A DNA stretch of 64,000 nucleotides from Thioglobus_B sp964558405. Its GTDB lineage: Bacteria; Pseudomonadota; Gammaproteobacteria; PS1; Pseudothioglobaceae. Below the pieces are notes generated by a model, which saw only the letters and a program-made list of their open reading frames with translations, was not told where the DNA came from and made no database searches. Below are positions 42,839 through 51,564 of the stretch, piece after piece. The position numbers and the translations under genes are program-made. Position 1 is the first letter of the stretch. Each line of letters starts with the position of its first letter. The stretch covers positions 1 to 64,000 of the forward strand of contig CAZLDG010000001.1 in NCBI GenBank assembly GCA_964558405.1. Reading direction: 5' to 3'.

Positions 42839-45127
42839 ATGAGAAAAACCATTACGAAAACCACGCTGATTTTCGCTCTATTATTACCACTTAGCACCCT
42901 AGCTAATACCATTAAAAGTATTGAAATTTTAGGTCTAAACGCCATCTCAAGAGGTACGGTTCTGAGTTATCTTCCGGTGGAAGTTGGTGACACTTACAAC
43001 ACCCAAATCTCCAATCAGATCATTAAATCTCTGCATCAAACCAGTTTCTTTAAAGATATTGAAGTCTCACAAGAAGGTGCGATTCTTAAGATTAAATTAC
43101 AAGAAAATCCACACATCAAATACGTAGATGTACTAAATTATTCAGACGCGGTATTAGAGGAAGAAGCATTGGGTCGCGTACTAAAAGACAAAGGCCTATC
43201 CCAAGGTCAAATCTTTAATAAGCGTCAATTAGATAAGCTGATTGCACAACTTGAAGCTTCTTATATTTCCAAGGGTTATTACAACGCCAAGATTAGTCAA
43301 AAAATTGAAGTTGACGTACAAAACCGTATTGGTATTGAGCTCGATATTGATGAAGGCGAAGTAGCCAGAATTAGCGCTATGCGTATTAGTGGTGCTCAGG
43401 TTAAAGATAGTGATGATCTGCTAGATATGTTTGAGATTGGCGAAGCTGATTTTTTCCTGCTGAACTATTTCACTGAAAAAGATCACTTTTCCAAAGCGGC
43501 GTTGGATGCGGGTATCGAGGCGATTAAATCTGAATATATTGATGATGGCTATCTGGATATTAGTATTGAGAAAATTAAGACTGAGCTTTCTGATGATAAA
43601 CAAAATATTACCATTGATATTGCGATCAGTGAAGGCGCTCAATACAAGGTCGGTAAGATTAACTTTACAGGAGATTTACTTAATCAATCTATTGAAGATC
43701 TGAATAGCAAACTTAGTATGAAAACTGGCGATGTATTTAAGCGTAAAGAAATTATCGATAGTATTCAAGCCATTACCGATGTGTTTGCTGATCAGGGTTA
43801 TGCCTTTGCCAAAATTGATCCAATTACCCGTGAAAATAAAGCCACGCATGAAATTGAGCTAAGTATCAATATTGAACTGAATAAACGTGTTTATGTTAAT
43901 CGCATTACCATTGTTGGCAATACGCGCACTCAAGATGAAGTCATTCGTCGTGAGATTGGCATTGTTGAAGGTGGGTTGTATTCCAATACCGAGCTAGATG
44001 AATCGATTAAGCGTATTAAGCGCCTAGGATTCTTCTCTGATGTGAAGATGGATGTTACTCGTCTAAAAAATTTTAAAGACAAGATCAACCTACACTTTAG
44101 CGTTGAAGAAACCAAAACTGGCACCTTCTCAATTGGCCTTTCTCACTCGAATAGTACCGGTGCGGCCTTTAATATGGGCATCAAAGAAAATAACTTCTTA
44201 GGCACGGGTAATACACTAAACGCTGCCTTCTCTAACTCTAGTGCGGTACAAGAAACCAGCTTTTATTTCTCTGACCCGTACTTTACTGAAGACAAGCATT
44301 CAATTAGCTATGGTATTTTCTCTAAGTCACTAGATGGTGCCGAATTGGATGTTGCCTCGTACAAAATTGATGAAACCGGCCTTAATCTAGGCTACGGTAT
44401 TCCAATCTCAGATGCTACTCGTATTGGTGCAGAGATGCGCGCTTCTTCTCGAGATATTACTTGTGGTACCACTTTTGCTGGCGCTGGTTATGAACAGGCC
44501 CAATGTGCCAGTAATGATAAAACCGAAGTAAAGCTTAACCTTAACTGGTCAAACAATACGCTTAATGATCACAATTACCCAACCGAAGGTGCTAGAAATA
44601 GCCTCAGCTTTGATTTAGCACTGCCGATTGCTGATTTTCGTTATTATAAGACCGATGTTTCGCACAAAAGCTACCACCCTATGGGTAGTGATCTAACTCT
44701 GGCACTTAAAGGCTCTCTGGGTTTGGCACAAGGCTACGGCGACAAAGACCTACCATTTTTTAAACGTTATTATGGTGGTGGCTCTTCTTCGGTACGCGGT
44801 TTTGATTTCAACTCTTTAGGCGCTACATACGCCAACGATAAAGCCAAAGGTGGTGAGCTTTCTATGCTAGCCAGTACTGCAGTTATCTCACCGCTAAATT
44901 TTGTTAAAGATAGTGATAATATGCGTATCAGCGCTTTTATTGATGCTGGATCAGTTGAAGAAAAAGCCTCTAACTTAAGTTTTGATGAAATACGCATGTC
45001 AACCGGTGTGGCCTTTTCTTGGTTAACGCCAGTGGGTCCACTTGGTATTTATGCAGCCACTCCACTAATTAAAAAATCTGGCGATCAAACCAAATCGGTT
45101 GAATTCACTCTAGGAACCAGCTTCTAG
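42839..45127 (+). CDS. bamA: Outer-membrane assembly factor BamA
   Basis: BamA (762 aa) is the central Omp85 protein that folds outer-membrane barrels. Signal peptide MRKTITKTTLIFALLLPLSTLA, then five POTRA repeats (about 22-420), then the barrel with GGGSSSVRGF (the VRGF/Y latch) near 645-655 and a terminal phenylalanine (LGTSF) typical of outer-membrane proteins. The start at 42839 gives the signal peptide; the reading frame continues 17 codons upstream into rseP without homology. Next gene is the chaperone ompH, then lipid A synthesis. Confidence 0.95.
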   Translation: MRKTITKTTLIFALLLPLSTLANTIKSIEILGLNAISRGTVLSYLPVEVGDTYNTQISNQIIKSLHQTSFFKDIEVSQEGAILKIKLQENPHIKYVDVLNYSDAVLEEEALGRVLKDKGLSQGQIFNKRQLDKLIAQLEASYISKGYYNAKISQKIEVDVQNRIGIELDIDEGEVARISAMRISGAQVKDSDDLLDMFEIGEADFFLLNYFTEKDHFSKAALDAGIEAIKSEYIDDGYLDISIEKIKTELSDDKQNITIDIAISEGAQYKVGKINFTGDLLNQSIEDLNSKLSMKTGDVFKRKEIIDSIQAITDVFADQGYAFAKIDPITRENKATHEIELSINIELNKRVYVNRITIVGNTRTQDEVIRREIGIVEGGLYSNTELDESIKRIKRLGFFSDVKMDVTRLKNFKDKINLHFSVEETKTGTFSIGLSHSNSTGAAFNMGIKENNFLGTGNTLNAAFSNSSAVQETSFYFSDPYFTEDKHSISYGIFSKSLDGAELDVASYKIDETGLNLGYGIPISDATRIGAEMRASSRDITCGTTFAGAGYEQAQCASNDKTEVKLNLNWSNNTLNDHNYPTEGARNSLSFDLALPIADFRYYKTDVSHKSYHPMGSDLTLALKGSLGLAQGYGDKDLPFFKRYYGGGSSSVRGFDFNSLGATYANDKAKGGELSMLASTAVISPLNFVKDSDNMRISAFIDAGSVEEKASNLSFDEIRMSTGVAFSWLTPVGPLGIYAATPLIKKSGDQTKSVEFTLGTSF

Positions 45128-45136
45128 GCTAAAATT

Positions 45137-45637
45137 ATGCTGCGCTTCATATCGTTTTTTTTGTTGCTAAGTGTTAATAGCCTTTCTTTAGCTCAAGAGC
45201 TCAAAATTGGTTACCTTAATATCGATCACATCATTAGCAGCTCACCACAATTTATTCAAGCAAATCAATTGGTGATTAAAGAGTTTCAGCCGCAAGAAAA
45301 TCAACTTAAACAATTAGCTAGCGATATTCAGACTCAAGTGGTAGAGTTTAATCAAAATAAAGACACATTAGATAAAGGCGAACTTAATCAACAGCTTAAG
45401 AAGATTGCCCGCCTGGAAAAGGAGTTAAAAGCCAAAGCTGGACGCATTAAAAAAGCCTTGCAGCAGCGCAACACATACGAGCTGAAAAAAATCCAAGACT
45501 TAATCAATCAAGCCATTCAACAAATCGCGACTGACAAACAATACGATCTTATTCTTTATCAAGAAGTGGCTTATGCCAGCGACAAGGTTAATATCAGTTC
45601 ACAAGTCAGTCAAAAGCTTAGGGAGATGTTTAAATAA
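45137..45637 (+). CDS. ompH: OmpH/Skp family periplasmic chaperone
   Basis: A 166-aa exported protein: signal peptide MLRFISFFLLLSVNSLSLA, then KIGYLNIDHIISSSPQF and a long coiled coil rich in Lys, Gln and Glu (about 45-125) that forms the tentacles of the trimeric Skp chaperone. It shields unfolded outer-membrane proteins. The bamA-ompH-lpxD order is that of E. coli. It joins lpxD by a TAATG overlap. Confidence 0.9.
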   Translation: MLRFISFFLLLSVNSLSLAQELKIGYLNIDHIISSSPQFIQANQLVIKEFQPQENQLKQLASDIQTQVVEFNQNKDTLDKGELNQQLKKIARLEKELKAKAGRIKKALQQRNTYELKKIQDLINQAIQQIATDKQYDLILYQEVAYASDKVNISSQVSQKLREMFK

Positions 45638-46635
45638 TGCCTAGCTTGAGTGAAATTGCTATACTACTTGATGCCAAGCTTGTTGGTGATGCATCCCTAC
45701 AAGTCTCTGGTATTAATAGTCTTGGTTCGGCCAATAGCCAAGAGCTCAGTTATTTAAATGGTGAAAAACACCTATCAGCGCTAAAAAATACCCAAGCAGG
45801 TGTGGTTATTCTGCGTAAAGATCATCTAACACTTTGCCCTACCAATGCTCTAGTGACTGGTAACCCTTATCTGGCTTTTGCCAAAATATCACATCTGTTT
45901 GATATCCGGCCTAGTGCGCTAGATGGTATTAGTTCAAGTGCAAACATCGCCAATGCAAAAATTGGCAGTAATGTTGCCATTGGTGAGCATGTTGTACTGG
46001 GTAATAATTGCATTATTGGCGCTAACACTACCATTGGTGATAACACCACCATTGGTGATGATACGCTCATTCATAGCAACGTCTGCATCATGCACAATGT
46101 CACCATTGGCAACGAAGTGGAAATCCACCCAGGTGCAGTCATTGGTGCTGATGGCTTTGGCAATGCACGCGATCAAAAAGGCAAATGGCATAAAATCGCC
46201 CATCTAGGCAGTGTAATTATTGGCAATCAAGTCAGTATTGGCGCCAATACTACCATTGATCGTGGCACGCTTGAGAATACCGAAATTGACAATGGAGTGC
46301 GTATTGATAATCTGGTGCACATTGCTCATAATGTTAGCATTGGCGAGGATTCGGCCATTGCCGCTTGTACGGGTATTGCTGGCTCAACCACCCTAGGTAA
46401 GCGCTGCATGATTGGCGGCATGGTTGGTATTGTTGGTCATCTTAAGATTTGTGATGATGTGGTTGTCAATGCCACCAGTACGGTTGACAAAGACATTAAC
46501 AAACCTGGTGTTTATACCGGGATTTTTCCACTAATGTCGCACAAGAGATGGCAGAATATCGGAATTTGGTTAACAAAACTTGATAAAATCGTTAAACATC
46601 TCAATATTAAGCTCAAAAATTTAAAGGAAAACTAA
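45637..46635 (+). CDS. lpxD: UDP-3-O-acylglucosamine N-acyltransferase
   Basis: LpxD (332 aa) adds the second acyl chain in lipid A synthesis using acyl-ACP. The N-terminal uridine-binding domain (to about 100) is followed by a left-handed beta-helix of hexapeptide repeats (I-G-x-N pattern, for example IGDNTTIGDDTLIHSNV) and a C-terminal helix. Catalytic His is in LVHIAHNV (HIAHN). The repetitive DNA at 45950-46100 is just coding for these hexapeptides. Confidence 0.95.
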   Translation: MPSLSEIAILLDAKLVGDASLQVSGINSLGSANSQELSYLNGEKHLSALKNTQAGVVILRKDHLTLCPTNALVTGNPYLAFAKISHLFDIRPSALDGISSSANIANAKIGSNVAIGEHVVLGNNCIIGANTTIGDNTTIGDDTLIHSNVCIMHNVTIGNEVEIHPGAVIGADGFGNARDQKGKWHKIAHLGSVIIGNQVSIGANTTIDRGTLENTEIDNGVRIDNLVHIAHNVSIGEDSAIAACTGIAGSTTLGKRCMIGGMVGIVGHLKICDDVVVNATSTVDKDINKPGVYTGIFPLMSHKRWQNIGIWLTKLDKIVKHLNIKLKNLKEN

Positions 46636-46640
46636 GCATT

Positions 46641-47084
46641 ATGGAAATGAACATCAACGAAGTTAAAAACTACTTACCTCACCGTTACCCTTTCTTATTG
46701 GTTGATAGAGTACTAGAGTTGGAAGTAGGTAAATCGCTGGTTGCCATTAAAAATATCACCTTTAATGAACCACAATTTACCGGTCATTTCCCATCTCAAC
46801 CAATTATGCCAGGTGTGCTAATTGTTGAAGCCTTAGCACAAGCCACTGGAATCCTGGCCTTTAAATCTGAGGTGGGCAAGCCTAAGGATGGGCAAATCTA
46901 CATGCTGGTTGGCGTGGATAAAGTACGCTTTAAACGCATGGTTGAGCCAGGTGATCAGCTGCGATTGGAAGTTGAAGTAATAACGGTAAAACGCGGCATG
47001 TGGAAATTTGCTTGTAAGGCCTTAGTTGATGACAAAGTGGTGACCGCTGCAGAGCTAATGTGCACCCAAAAAGCAGCCGAGTAA
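46641..47084 (+). CDS. fabZ: 3-hydroxyacyl-ACP dehydratase FabZ
   Basis: FabZ (147 aa) dehydrates 3-hydroxyacyl-ACP in fatty acid elongation and competes with LpxA for the same substrate. Hot-dog fold; active-site pair H49 (TGHFPSQPIMPG) and E63 (VEALAQATG). YLPHRYPFLLVDRV is diagnostic. It sits between lpxD and lpxA, as in E. coli. Confidence 0.96.
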   Translation: MEMNINEVKNYLPHRYPFLLVDRVLELEVGKSLVAIKNITFNEPQFTGHFPSQPIMPGVLIVEALAQATGILAFKSEVGKPKDGQIYMLVGVDKVRFKRMVEPGDQLRLEVEVITVKRGMWKFACKALVDDKVVTAAELMCTQKAAE

Positions 47085-47111
47085 ACCCAATAAATTCTTG
47101 AGGAGAATCAC

Positions 47112-47909
47112 GTGGCCATTGATCCCAGTGCAGTTATTGACCCCAGTGCAAAAATTCATAAAAATGCTGAAATTTGCGCCTATGCTGTTATCGGTGCTAA
47201 CGTTGAGATTGATGCAGGCACCATTGTTGAATCGCACGCAGTAATTCAAGGTCCGACCAAAATTGGCAAGAACAATCACATTTACTCATTTGCCTCTATT
47301 GGTGGCGACCCACAAGACATTACTTATGAAGAAGGCCAAGAATCAAACCTGGTCATTGGCGATGATAATCTAATTCGTGAGTTTTGCACCATTAACCGTG
47401 GCACAGAAAAAGAAAAATCCATCACTCGTGTAGGTTCAAACAACATGCTAATGGCTTATGTACATATTGCCCATGACTGTGAAGTGGGTAATCATGTGAT
47501 TATGTCTAATAACGCTTCGCTGGCTGGACACGTTAAAGTGCACGATTGGGCAATTCTAGGCGGCTTTACCCTGGTCAAACAATTTTGTATGATTGGCATG
47601 CATACTTATATTGGCATGGGTTGTCAGATTAACAAAGACATTCCGGCTTACTTGGTGGCCTCTGGCATTCCAACTCGAGTCAGAAGTATTAACGCCGAAG
47701 GCATGCGCAGACGTGGTTTTTCCTCAAGCGCCATCGCCTCAATCAAGCGTGCTTTTAAAGTGGTGTATCGAGAAGCGCAAGGTGGTCTACTGGATCACGC
47801 GCTTAATGATTTGGTTAAATCAGAGACTGATTCACCTGAGGTTATGCAATTTATCAAATGCATCCGCAGCTCTAAAGTGGGTATTATGCGCGGACCGACT
47901 GAAGACTAA
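47112..47909 (+). CDS. lpxA: UDP-N-acetylglucosamine acyltransferase
   Basis: LpxA (265 aa) makes the first committed transfer in lipid A synthesis, adding a 3-hydroxyacyl chain to UDP-GlcNAc. Hexapeptide-repeat beta-helix with the catalytic His in MAYVHIAHDCEVGNHV and a C-terminal helical region. The start is a GTG preceded by a strong ribosome site (gaggag, 8 nt), so translation from GTG looks real. lpxB does not follow; murJ does. Confidence 0.95.
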   Translation: MAIDPSAVIDPSAKIHKNAEICAYAVIGANVEIDAGTIVESHAVIQGPTKIGKNNHIYSFASIGGDPQDITYEEGQESNLVIGDDNLIREFCTINRGTEKEKSITRVGSNNMLMAYVHIAHDCEVGNHVIMSNNASLAGHVKVHDWAILGGFTLVKQFCMIGMHTYIGMGCQINKDIPAYLVASGIPTRVRSINAEGMRRRGFSSSAIASIKRAFKVVYREAQGGLLDHALNDLVKSETDSPEVMQFIKCIRSSKVGIMRGPTED

Positions 47910-47920
47910 CTACACACCCT

Positions 47921-49450
47921 ATGGACAAATCCTTTTTAAAGTCTAGCTCTGTGGTCACAGGCATGACTTTCCTCTCAAGGATTTTGGGCCTGGTACGCGA
48001 TTATTTTATTGCGCGTTATTTTGGTGCTAACGCAGCCACCGACGCCTTTCTGGTTGCTTTTAAAATTCCCAATTTTCTAAGGCGCCTATTTGGCGAAGGC
48101 GCTTTCTCTCAAGCCTTTGTACCTATCTTAGCTGACGCCAAAGCTAAAGATGATGAGCAAGAAATACAGGCGGTTATTAATCATATTGGTACCAAATTCT
48201 TAAGTGTACTAGTTGTTATTACCTTGATTGCAGTCTTGGCAGCGCCAGTGGTCATCTTTTTATTTGCCTGGGGTTTTTATTTCAACGAGGATCAAACTCA
48301 ATTTTATTTGGCCTCAGACATGCTGCGCATTACTTTTCCTTATTTGCTACTTATCTCTTTAACGGCTTTTTCCGGTGCGATTTTAAATACCTATAATCGT
48401 TTTGCTGTACCGGCTTTTACCCCGGTTCTGCTTAATATCTGCATGATTCTTAGTGCAGTTTATCTATCAGAATACTTAGAACAACCAATTATGGCGCTGG
48501 CCTGGGGTGTGCTGATTGGCGGCGTGGTCCAACTTGGATTCCAAATACCCTTTCTCATTAAACTCAAAAAAATGCCACAACTCACTCGTGGCGATCACCC
48601 CAGTGTTGGCGTGTTAAAAAAACGTATGCTACCGGCACTATTTGGCGTCTCCGTCTCACAAATCAACCTATTGATTGACACCATGATTGCCTCACTTTTG
48701 GTTAGTGGCAGTGTGTCCTATCTTTATTATTCAGATCGATTATTAGAATTACCCTTGGCGCTAATTGGCATTGCTCTGGCGACGGTGGCCTTAGCAAAAC
48801 TCAGCGCGCACTTTGCCAACAACGATGAAGACAGTTTTAAAGCCACGGTTAACTACGCGCTCAAAGTTGGCCTACTGCTGGGCATGCCCGCACTATTTGG
48901 TCTGGTTCTATTGGCTGAAGAGCTAATGATTACCCTGTTTCAATATCAAGCCTTTAGTGCATTGGCTGCACATAACTCAGCACTGAGCCTGATGGCTTAC
49001 GGCTCGGGACTGATTGCATTTATTTTGGTAAAAATACTCTCACCGGTTTTTCTCTCCAGAGGTGATACCAAAACCCCGGTTAAAGTTGGCGTGGTCGCTA
49101 TGTTTAGTAATGTGGTTCTCAACGTGATTTTGGCTTATTATTATGCCCATGTGGGCTTAGCGATAGCTACCTCAATCTCAGCCGCGATTAACGCACTGGG
49201 TTTGTATTATTTTTTAAAGAAATACCAAATCTTTAGCTTTGATAACAGCGTGGTCAAAATTTTTATAAAAGCCTTAGTCGCAAGCTTTATAATGATGGTT
49301 TTTATTTTAAGTACCAATCCTGGCGTGGAGTTTTATTTAAGTGCTGACGTGAGCAGCAGAGTCTTAAATATTGCCAGTACTATAGGGGTTTCGGCTCTTA
49401 TTTACTTTATCATGCTGGGCATATTGGGCGTACGCACTAACAAATTATGA
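47921..49450 (+). CDS. murJ: Lipid II flippase MurJ
   Basis: MurJ (509 aa) flips the peptidoglycan precursor lipid II across the inner membrane. About fourteen membrane helices of the MOP/MVF fold; the first loop TFLSRILGLVRDYFIARYFG and the charged RRLFGEGAFSQAFVP region are the conserved signatures. Ends with an ATGA overlap into the yggX gene. Its placement in an envelope gene run fits its job. Confidence 0.95.
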   Translation: MDKSFLKSSSVVTGMTFLSRILGLVRDYFIARYFGANAATDAFLVAFKIPNFLRRLFGEGAFSQAFVPILADAKAKDDEQEIQAVINHIGTKFLSVLVVITLIAVLAAPVVIFLFAWGFYFNEDQTQFYLASDMLRITFPYLLLISLTAFSGAILNTYNRFAVPAFTPVLLNICMILSAVYLSEYLEQPIMALAWGVLIGGVVQLGFQIPFLIKLKKMPQLTRGDHPSVGVLKKRMLPALFGVSVSQINLLIDTMIASLLVSGSVSYLYYSDRLLELPLALIGIALATVALAKLSAHFANNDEDSFKATVNYALKVGLLLGMPALFGLVLLAEELMITLFQYQAFSALAAHNSALSLMAYGSGLIAFILVKILSPVFLSRGDTKTPVKVGVVAMFSNVVLNVILAYYYAHVGLAIATSISAAINALGLYYFLKKYQIFSFDNSVVKIFIKALVASFIMMVFILSTNPGVEFYLSADVSSRVLNIASTIGVSALIYFIMLGILGVRTNKL

Positions 49451-49716
49451 ATACCGTAAAATGCATCAAACTTAACCAAGAGCTCGAAGCACTGGATCGC
49501 GCTCCTTATCCAGGAGAGTTGGGACAAAGAATTCTGGCCAATGTTTCCAAAGAGGCCTGGCAACTTTGGTTGGATCACCAGACTATGCTGATTAACGAAA
49601 ACAATCTATCGATGATGGATTCCAGCGCACAAAGCTACCTTAAGGAACAAATGGAGAAATTCTTTTTCTCGTCAGAAGGTGCCGATAAAATCCAAGGTTA
49701 CACTCCGCAGAACTAA
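49447..49716 (+). CDS. yggX: Fe(2+)-trafficking protein YggX family
   Basis: An 89-aa protein similar to YggX, which protects Fe-S clusters against oxidation and may handle cytosolic iron. MNTVKCIKLNQELEALDRAPYPG and KEAWQLWLDHQTMLINENNL match; the single N-terminal Cys (C6) is the one linked to function in Salmonella. It overlaps murJ by 4 bp and gmk by 1 bp (TAATG). In E. coli YggX sits with mutY, so the neighbourhood here is different. Confidence 0.92.
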   Translation: MNTVKCIKLNQELEALDRAPYPGELGQRILANVSKEAWQLWLDHQTMLINENNLSMMDSSAQSYLKEQMEKFFFSSEGADKIQGYTPQN

Positions 49717-50321
49717 TGGCCAATTTATTTATTATTGCTGCCCCTTCGGGCTGTGGCAAAACCTCTTTAGTTAAGGCTCTGCTAGAGCAACAGTCAAATA
49801 TTTGCGTCTCTACTTCACATACTACGCGTCAGGCTAGGCCTGGTGAAGTCAATGGTAAGAATTACTTCTTTGTTTCTAAGGCAGAATTTGATCAAATTCA
49901 GCAAGCCAATGGATTTTTAGAATCTGCTCAAGTGTTTGATAATTTCTACGGCACTGCCAAACAAACCGTGGTGGACTTGCTGGCAACAGGTACCGATGTG
50001 ATTCTAGAGATTGACTGGCAAGGTGCGCGTCAAGTAAAAACCATCTTTGGTGATGCCATTGGTATTTTTATCCTACCACCCAGTGAGCAGGCTTTGCGAG
50101 AGCGTTTAAATGACCGTGGTCAAGACAGCGAGGAAATCATCGATAGACGTATGCAAGATGCGGTCAGTGAAATGCAGCATTATAATGAGTTTGATTATTT
50201 AGTAATCAATGACAAATTTGAGGTAGCGTTACAGGATTTGATCAATATTATCAACACACAAAAACTCAACCTTAAAACTCAAAGCATCCAACATCAAAGT
50301 TTGCTTAAATCCTTGATTTAA
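49716..50321 (+). CDS. gmk: Guanylate kinase
   Basis: Gmk (201 aa) phosphorylates GMP to GDP. The P-loop APSGCGKTSLVK is at the start, followed by SHTTRQARPGEVNGKNYFF (GMP-binding) and ILEIDWQGARQVK. rpoZ, which often follows gmk, is absent; rpoH starts 46 bp later. Confidence 0.96.
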   Translation: MANLFIIAAPSGCGKTSLVKALLEQQSNICVSTSHTTRQARPGEVNGKNYFFVSKAEFDQIQQANGFLESAQVFDNFYGTAKQTVVDLLATGTDVILEIDWQGARQVKTIFGDAIGIFILPPSEQALRERLNDRGQDSEEIIDRRMQDAVSEMQHYNEFDYLVINDKFEVALQDLINIINTQKLNLKTQSIQHQSLLKSLI

Positions 50322-50367
50322 CCTATAATATTACTTTGTTTTAATATTCAGAGATGAATATCGGCCA

Positions 50368-51210
50368 ATGAGTAACGAATTCGCCCTACCTGTTAGTACG
50401 CATGCCAGTAGCCTGGAGCTACAAAAATACCCGCCAATTCTTTCCAAAGAAGAGGAATACGAGCTAGCACTTAGACTATATGAAAACCATGATTTAGAAG
50501 CAGCAAGAAAGCTGGTGCTTTCACACATGCGCTTTGTGGCGTTTATTGCTCATGGTTACAAAGGCTATGGTTTGGAGCAATCTGATTTGATTCAAGAAGG
50601 CACGATTGGCCTGATGAAGGCAGTAAAGAAATTCAATCCCCACAAAAAAGTACGCTTAGCCTCTTTTGCCGTATATTGGATTCGTGCTGAGATTCACGAA
50701 TTTATCTTTAAAAACTGGAAGATTGTTAAAGTTGCCACCACCAAGGCTCAACGCAAATTATTTTTCAAACTCAAACAAGCCAAAGCACACATCTATCAAT
50801 CACTCACCAACGAACAAGCTGATGAGATTGCCAATGATTTAGGCGTTAGACGCAAAGACGTGCTGGAGATGGAATCACGCCTACAATTTAATGACGTGGC
50901 CTTTGAGAGCAGTAGTGAAGAAGATTCTAATGCGCCAGAGTTGTATCTCACCGATAACAACACACAAACGCCAGAACAATTACTACTGACAGATGACAGT
51001 CAAAAAAATCAACAACAAAGCCTTTATCAGGCACTTTCTTCTTTGGATGAAAGAAGTTTGGATATTTTGCAATCCAGATACTTGAAAGAAGAAAAATCGA
51101 CCCTACATACTCTAGCAGACAAGTATGGTGTTTCTGCTGAACGAGTACGTCAGCTTGAGAAAAAAGCCATGCAAAAACTAAAAGAAAGTCTTGAAGCTAG
51201 CGCTTCTTAA
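50368..51210 (+). CDS. rpoH: Heat-shock sigma factor RpoH (sigma-32)
   Basis: RpoH (280 aa; E. coli 284) directs transcription of chaperone and protease genes. Region 2 runs about 45-115 (SHMRFVAFIAHGYKGYGLEQSDLIQEGTIGLMKAV and AVYWIRAEIHEFIFKNW, the -10 reading helix), the RpoH box is QRKLFFKL at 128-135 (E. coli QRKLFFNL; FtsH and DnaK control), and region 4 carries RSLDILQSRYLKEEKSTLHTLADKYGVSAERVRQLEKKA. It precedes groESL by 55 bp, an unusual but functionally sensible neighbour. A weak hairpin (GAAGC/GCTTC) lies at its end. Confidence 0.95.
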   Translation: MSNEFALPVSTHASSLELQKYPPILSKEEEYELALRLYENHDLEAARKLVLSHMRFVAFIAHGYKGYGLEQSDLIQEGTIGLMKAVKKFNPHKKVRLASFAVYWIRAEIHEFIFKNWKIVKVATTKAQRKLFFKLKQAKAHIYQSLTNEQADEIANDLGVRRKDVLEMESRLQFNDVAFESSSEEDSNAPELYLTDNNTQTPEQLLLTDDSQKNQQQSLYQALSSLDERSLDILQSRYLKEEKSTLHTLADKYGVSAERVRQLEKKAMQKLKESLEASAS

Positions 51211-51265
51211 GAGTTGTTTTAGTCGTCGCATCTACAATAATATAATTGACTAATTAGGAGAAAAA

Positions 51266-51553
51266 ATGAATATCCGTCCGCTTCATGATCGTGTAATCGT
51301 TCGTAGAACAGAAGAAGAAAAAACCACAGCCAGTGGTCTAATCATTCCAGATTCAGCTACTGAGAAGCCCTCTCGTGGTGAAGTTGTTGCTGTTGGCAAT
51401 GGTAGAAAAAATGACAATGGCGAAGTAATTGCCATGGATGTTAAGGTGGGTGACACGGTTTTATTTGGCCAATTTGCAGGCACAGAAATTAAAGCCGATG
51501 GTGAGCCGCTATTGGTAATGAACGAAAGCGACATTGTTGCGGTAATTGACTAA
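51266..51553 (+). CDS. groES: Co-chaperonin GroES
   Basis: GroES (95 aa), the heptameric lid of the GroEL cage. LHDRVIVRRTEEEKTTASGLIIPDSA with the mobile loop at about 17-33 and the GEVVAVGNGR block are typical. Strong ribosome site TAGGAG. The 55-bp upstream space has TATAAT at 51241-51246 but no good -35, no clear sigma-32 site and no CIRCE element. Confidence 0.97.
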   Translation: MNIRPLHDRVIVRRTEEEKTTASGLIIPDSATEKPSRGEVVAVGNGRKNDNGEVIAMDVKVGDTVLFGQFAGTEIKADGEPLLVMNESDIVAVID

Positions 51554-51564
51554 AGGAGATTGAG

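Noticed and set aside
45950..46130. Repetitive DNA (accattggtgat-like units)
   Set aside because: It is the coding sequence of LpxD hexapeptide repeats, in frame and needed for the beta-helix; not a tandem repeat element.
51190..51265. CIRCE or sigma-32 promoter before groES
   Set aside because: The inverted repeat near the rpoH stop (GAAGC/GCTTC) does not match CIRCE, and CTTGAAG lacks a CCCCAT-type -10 at the right distance.
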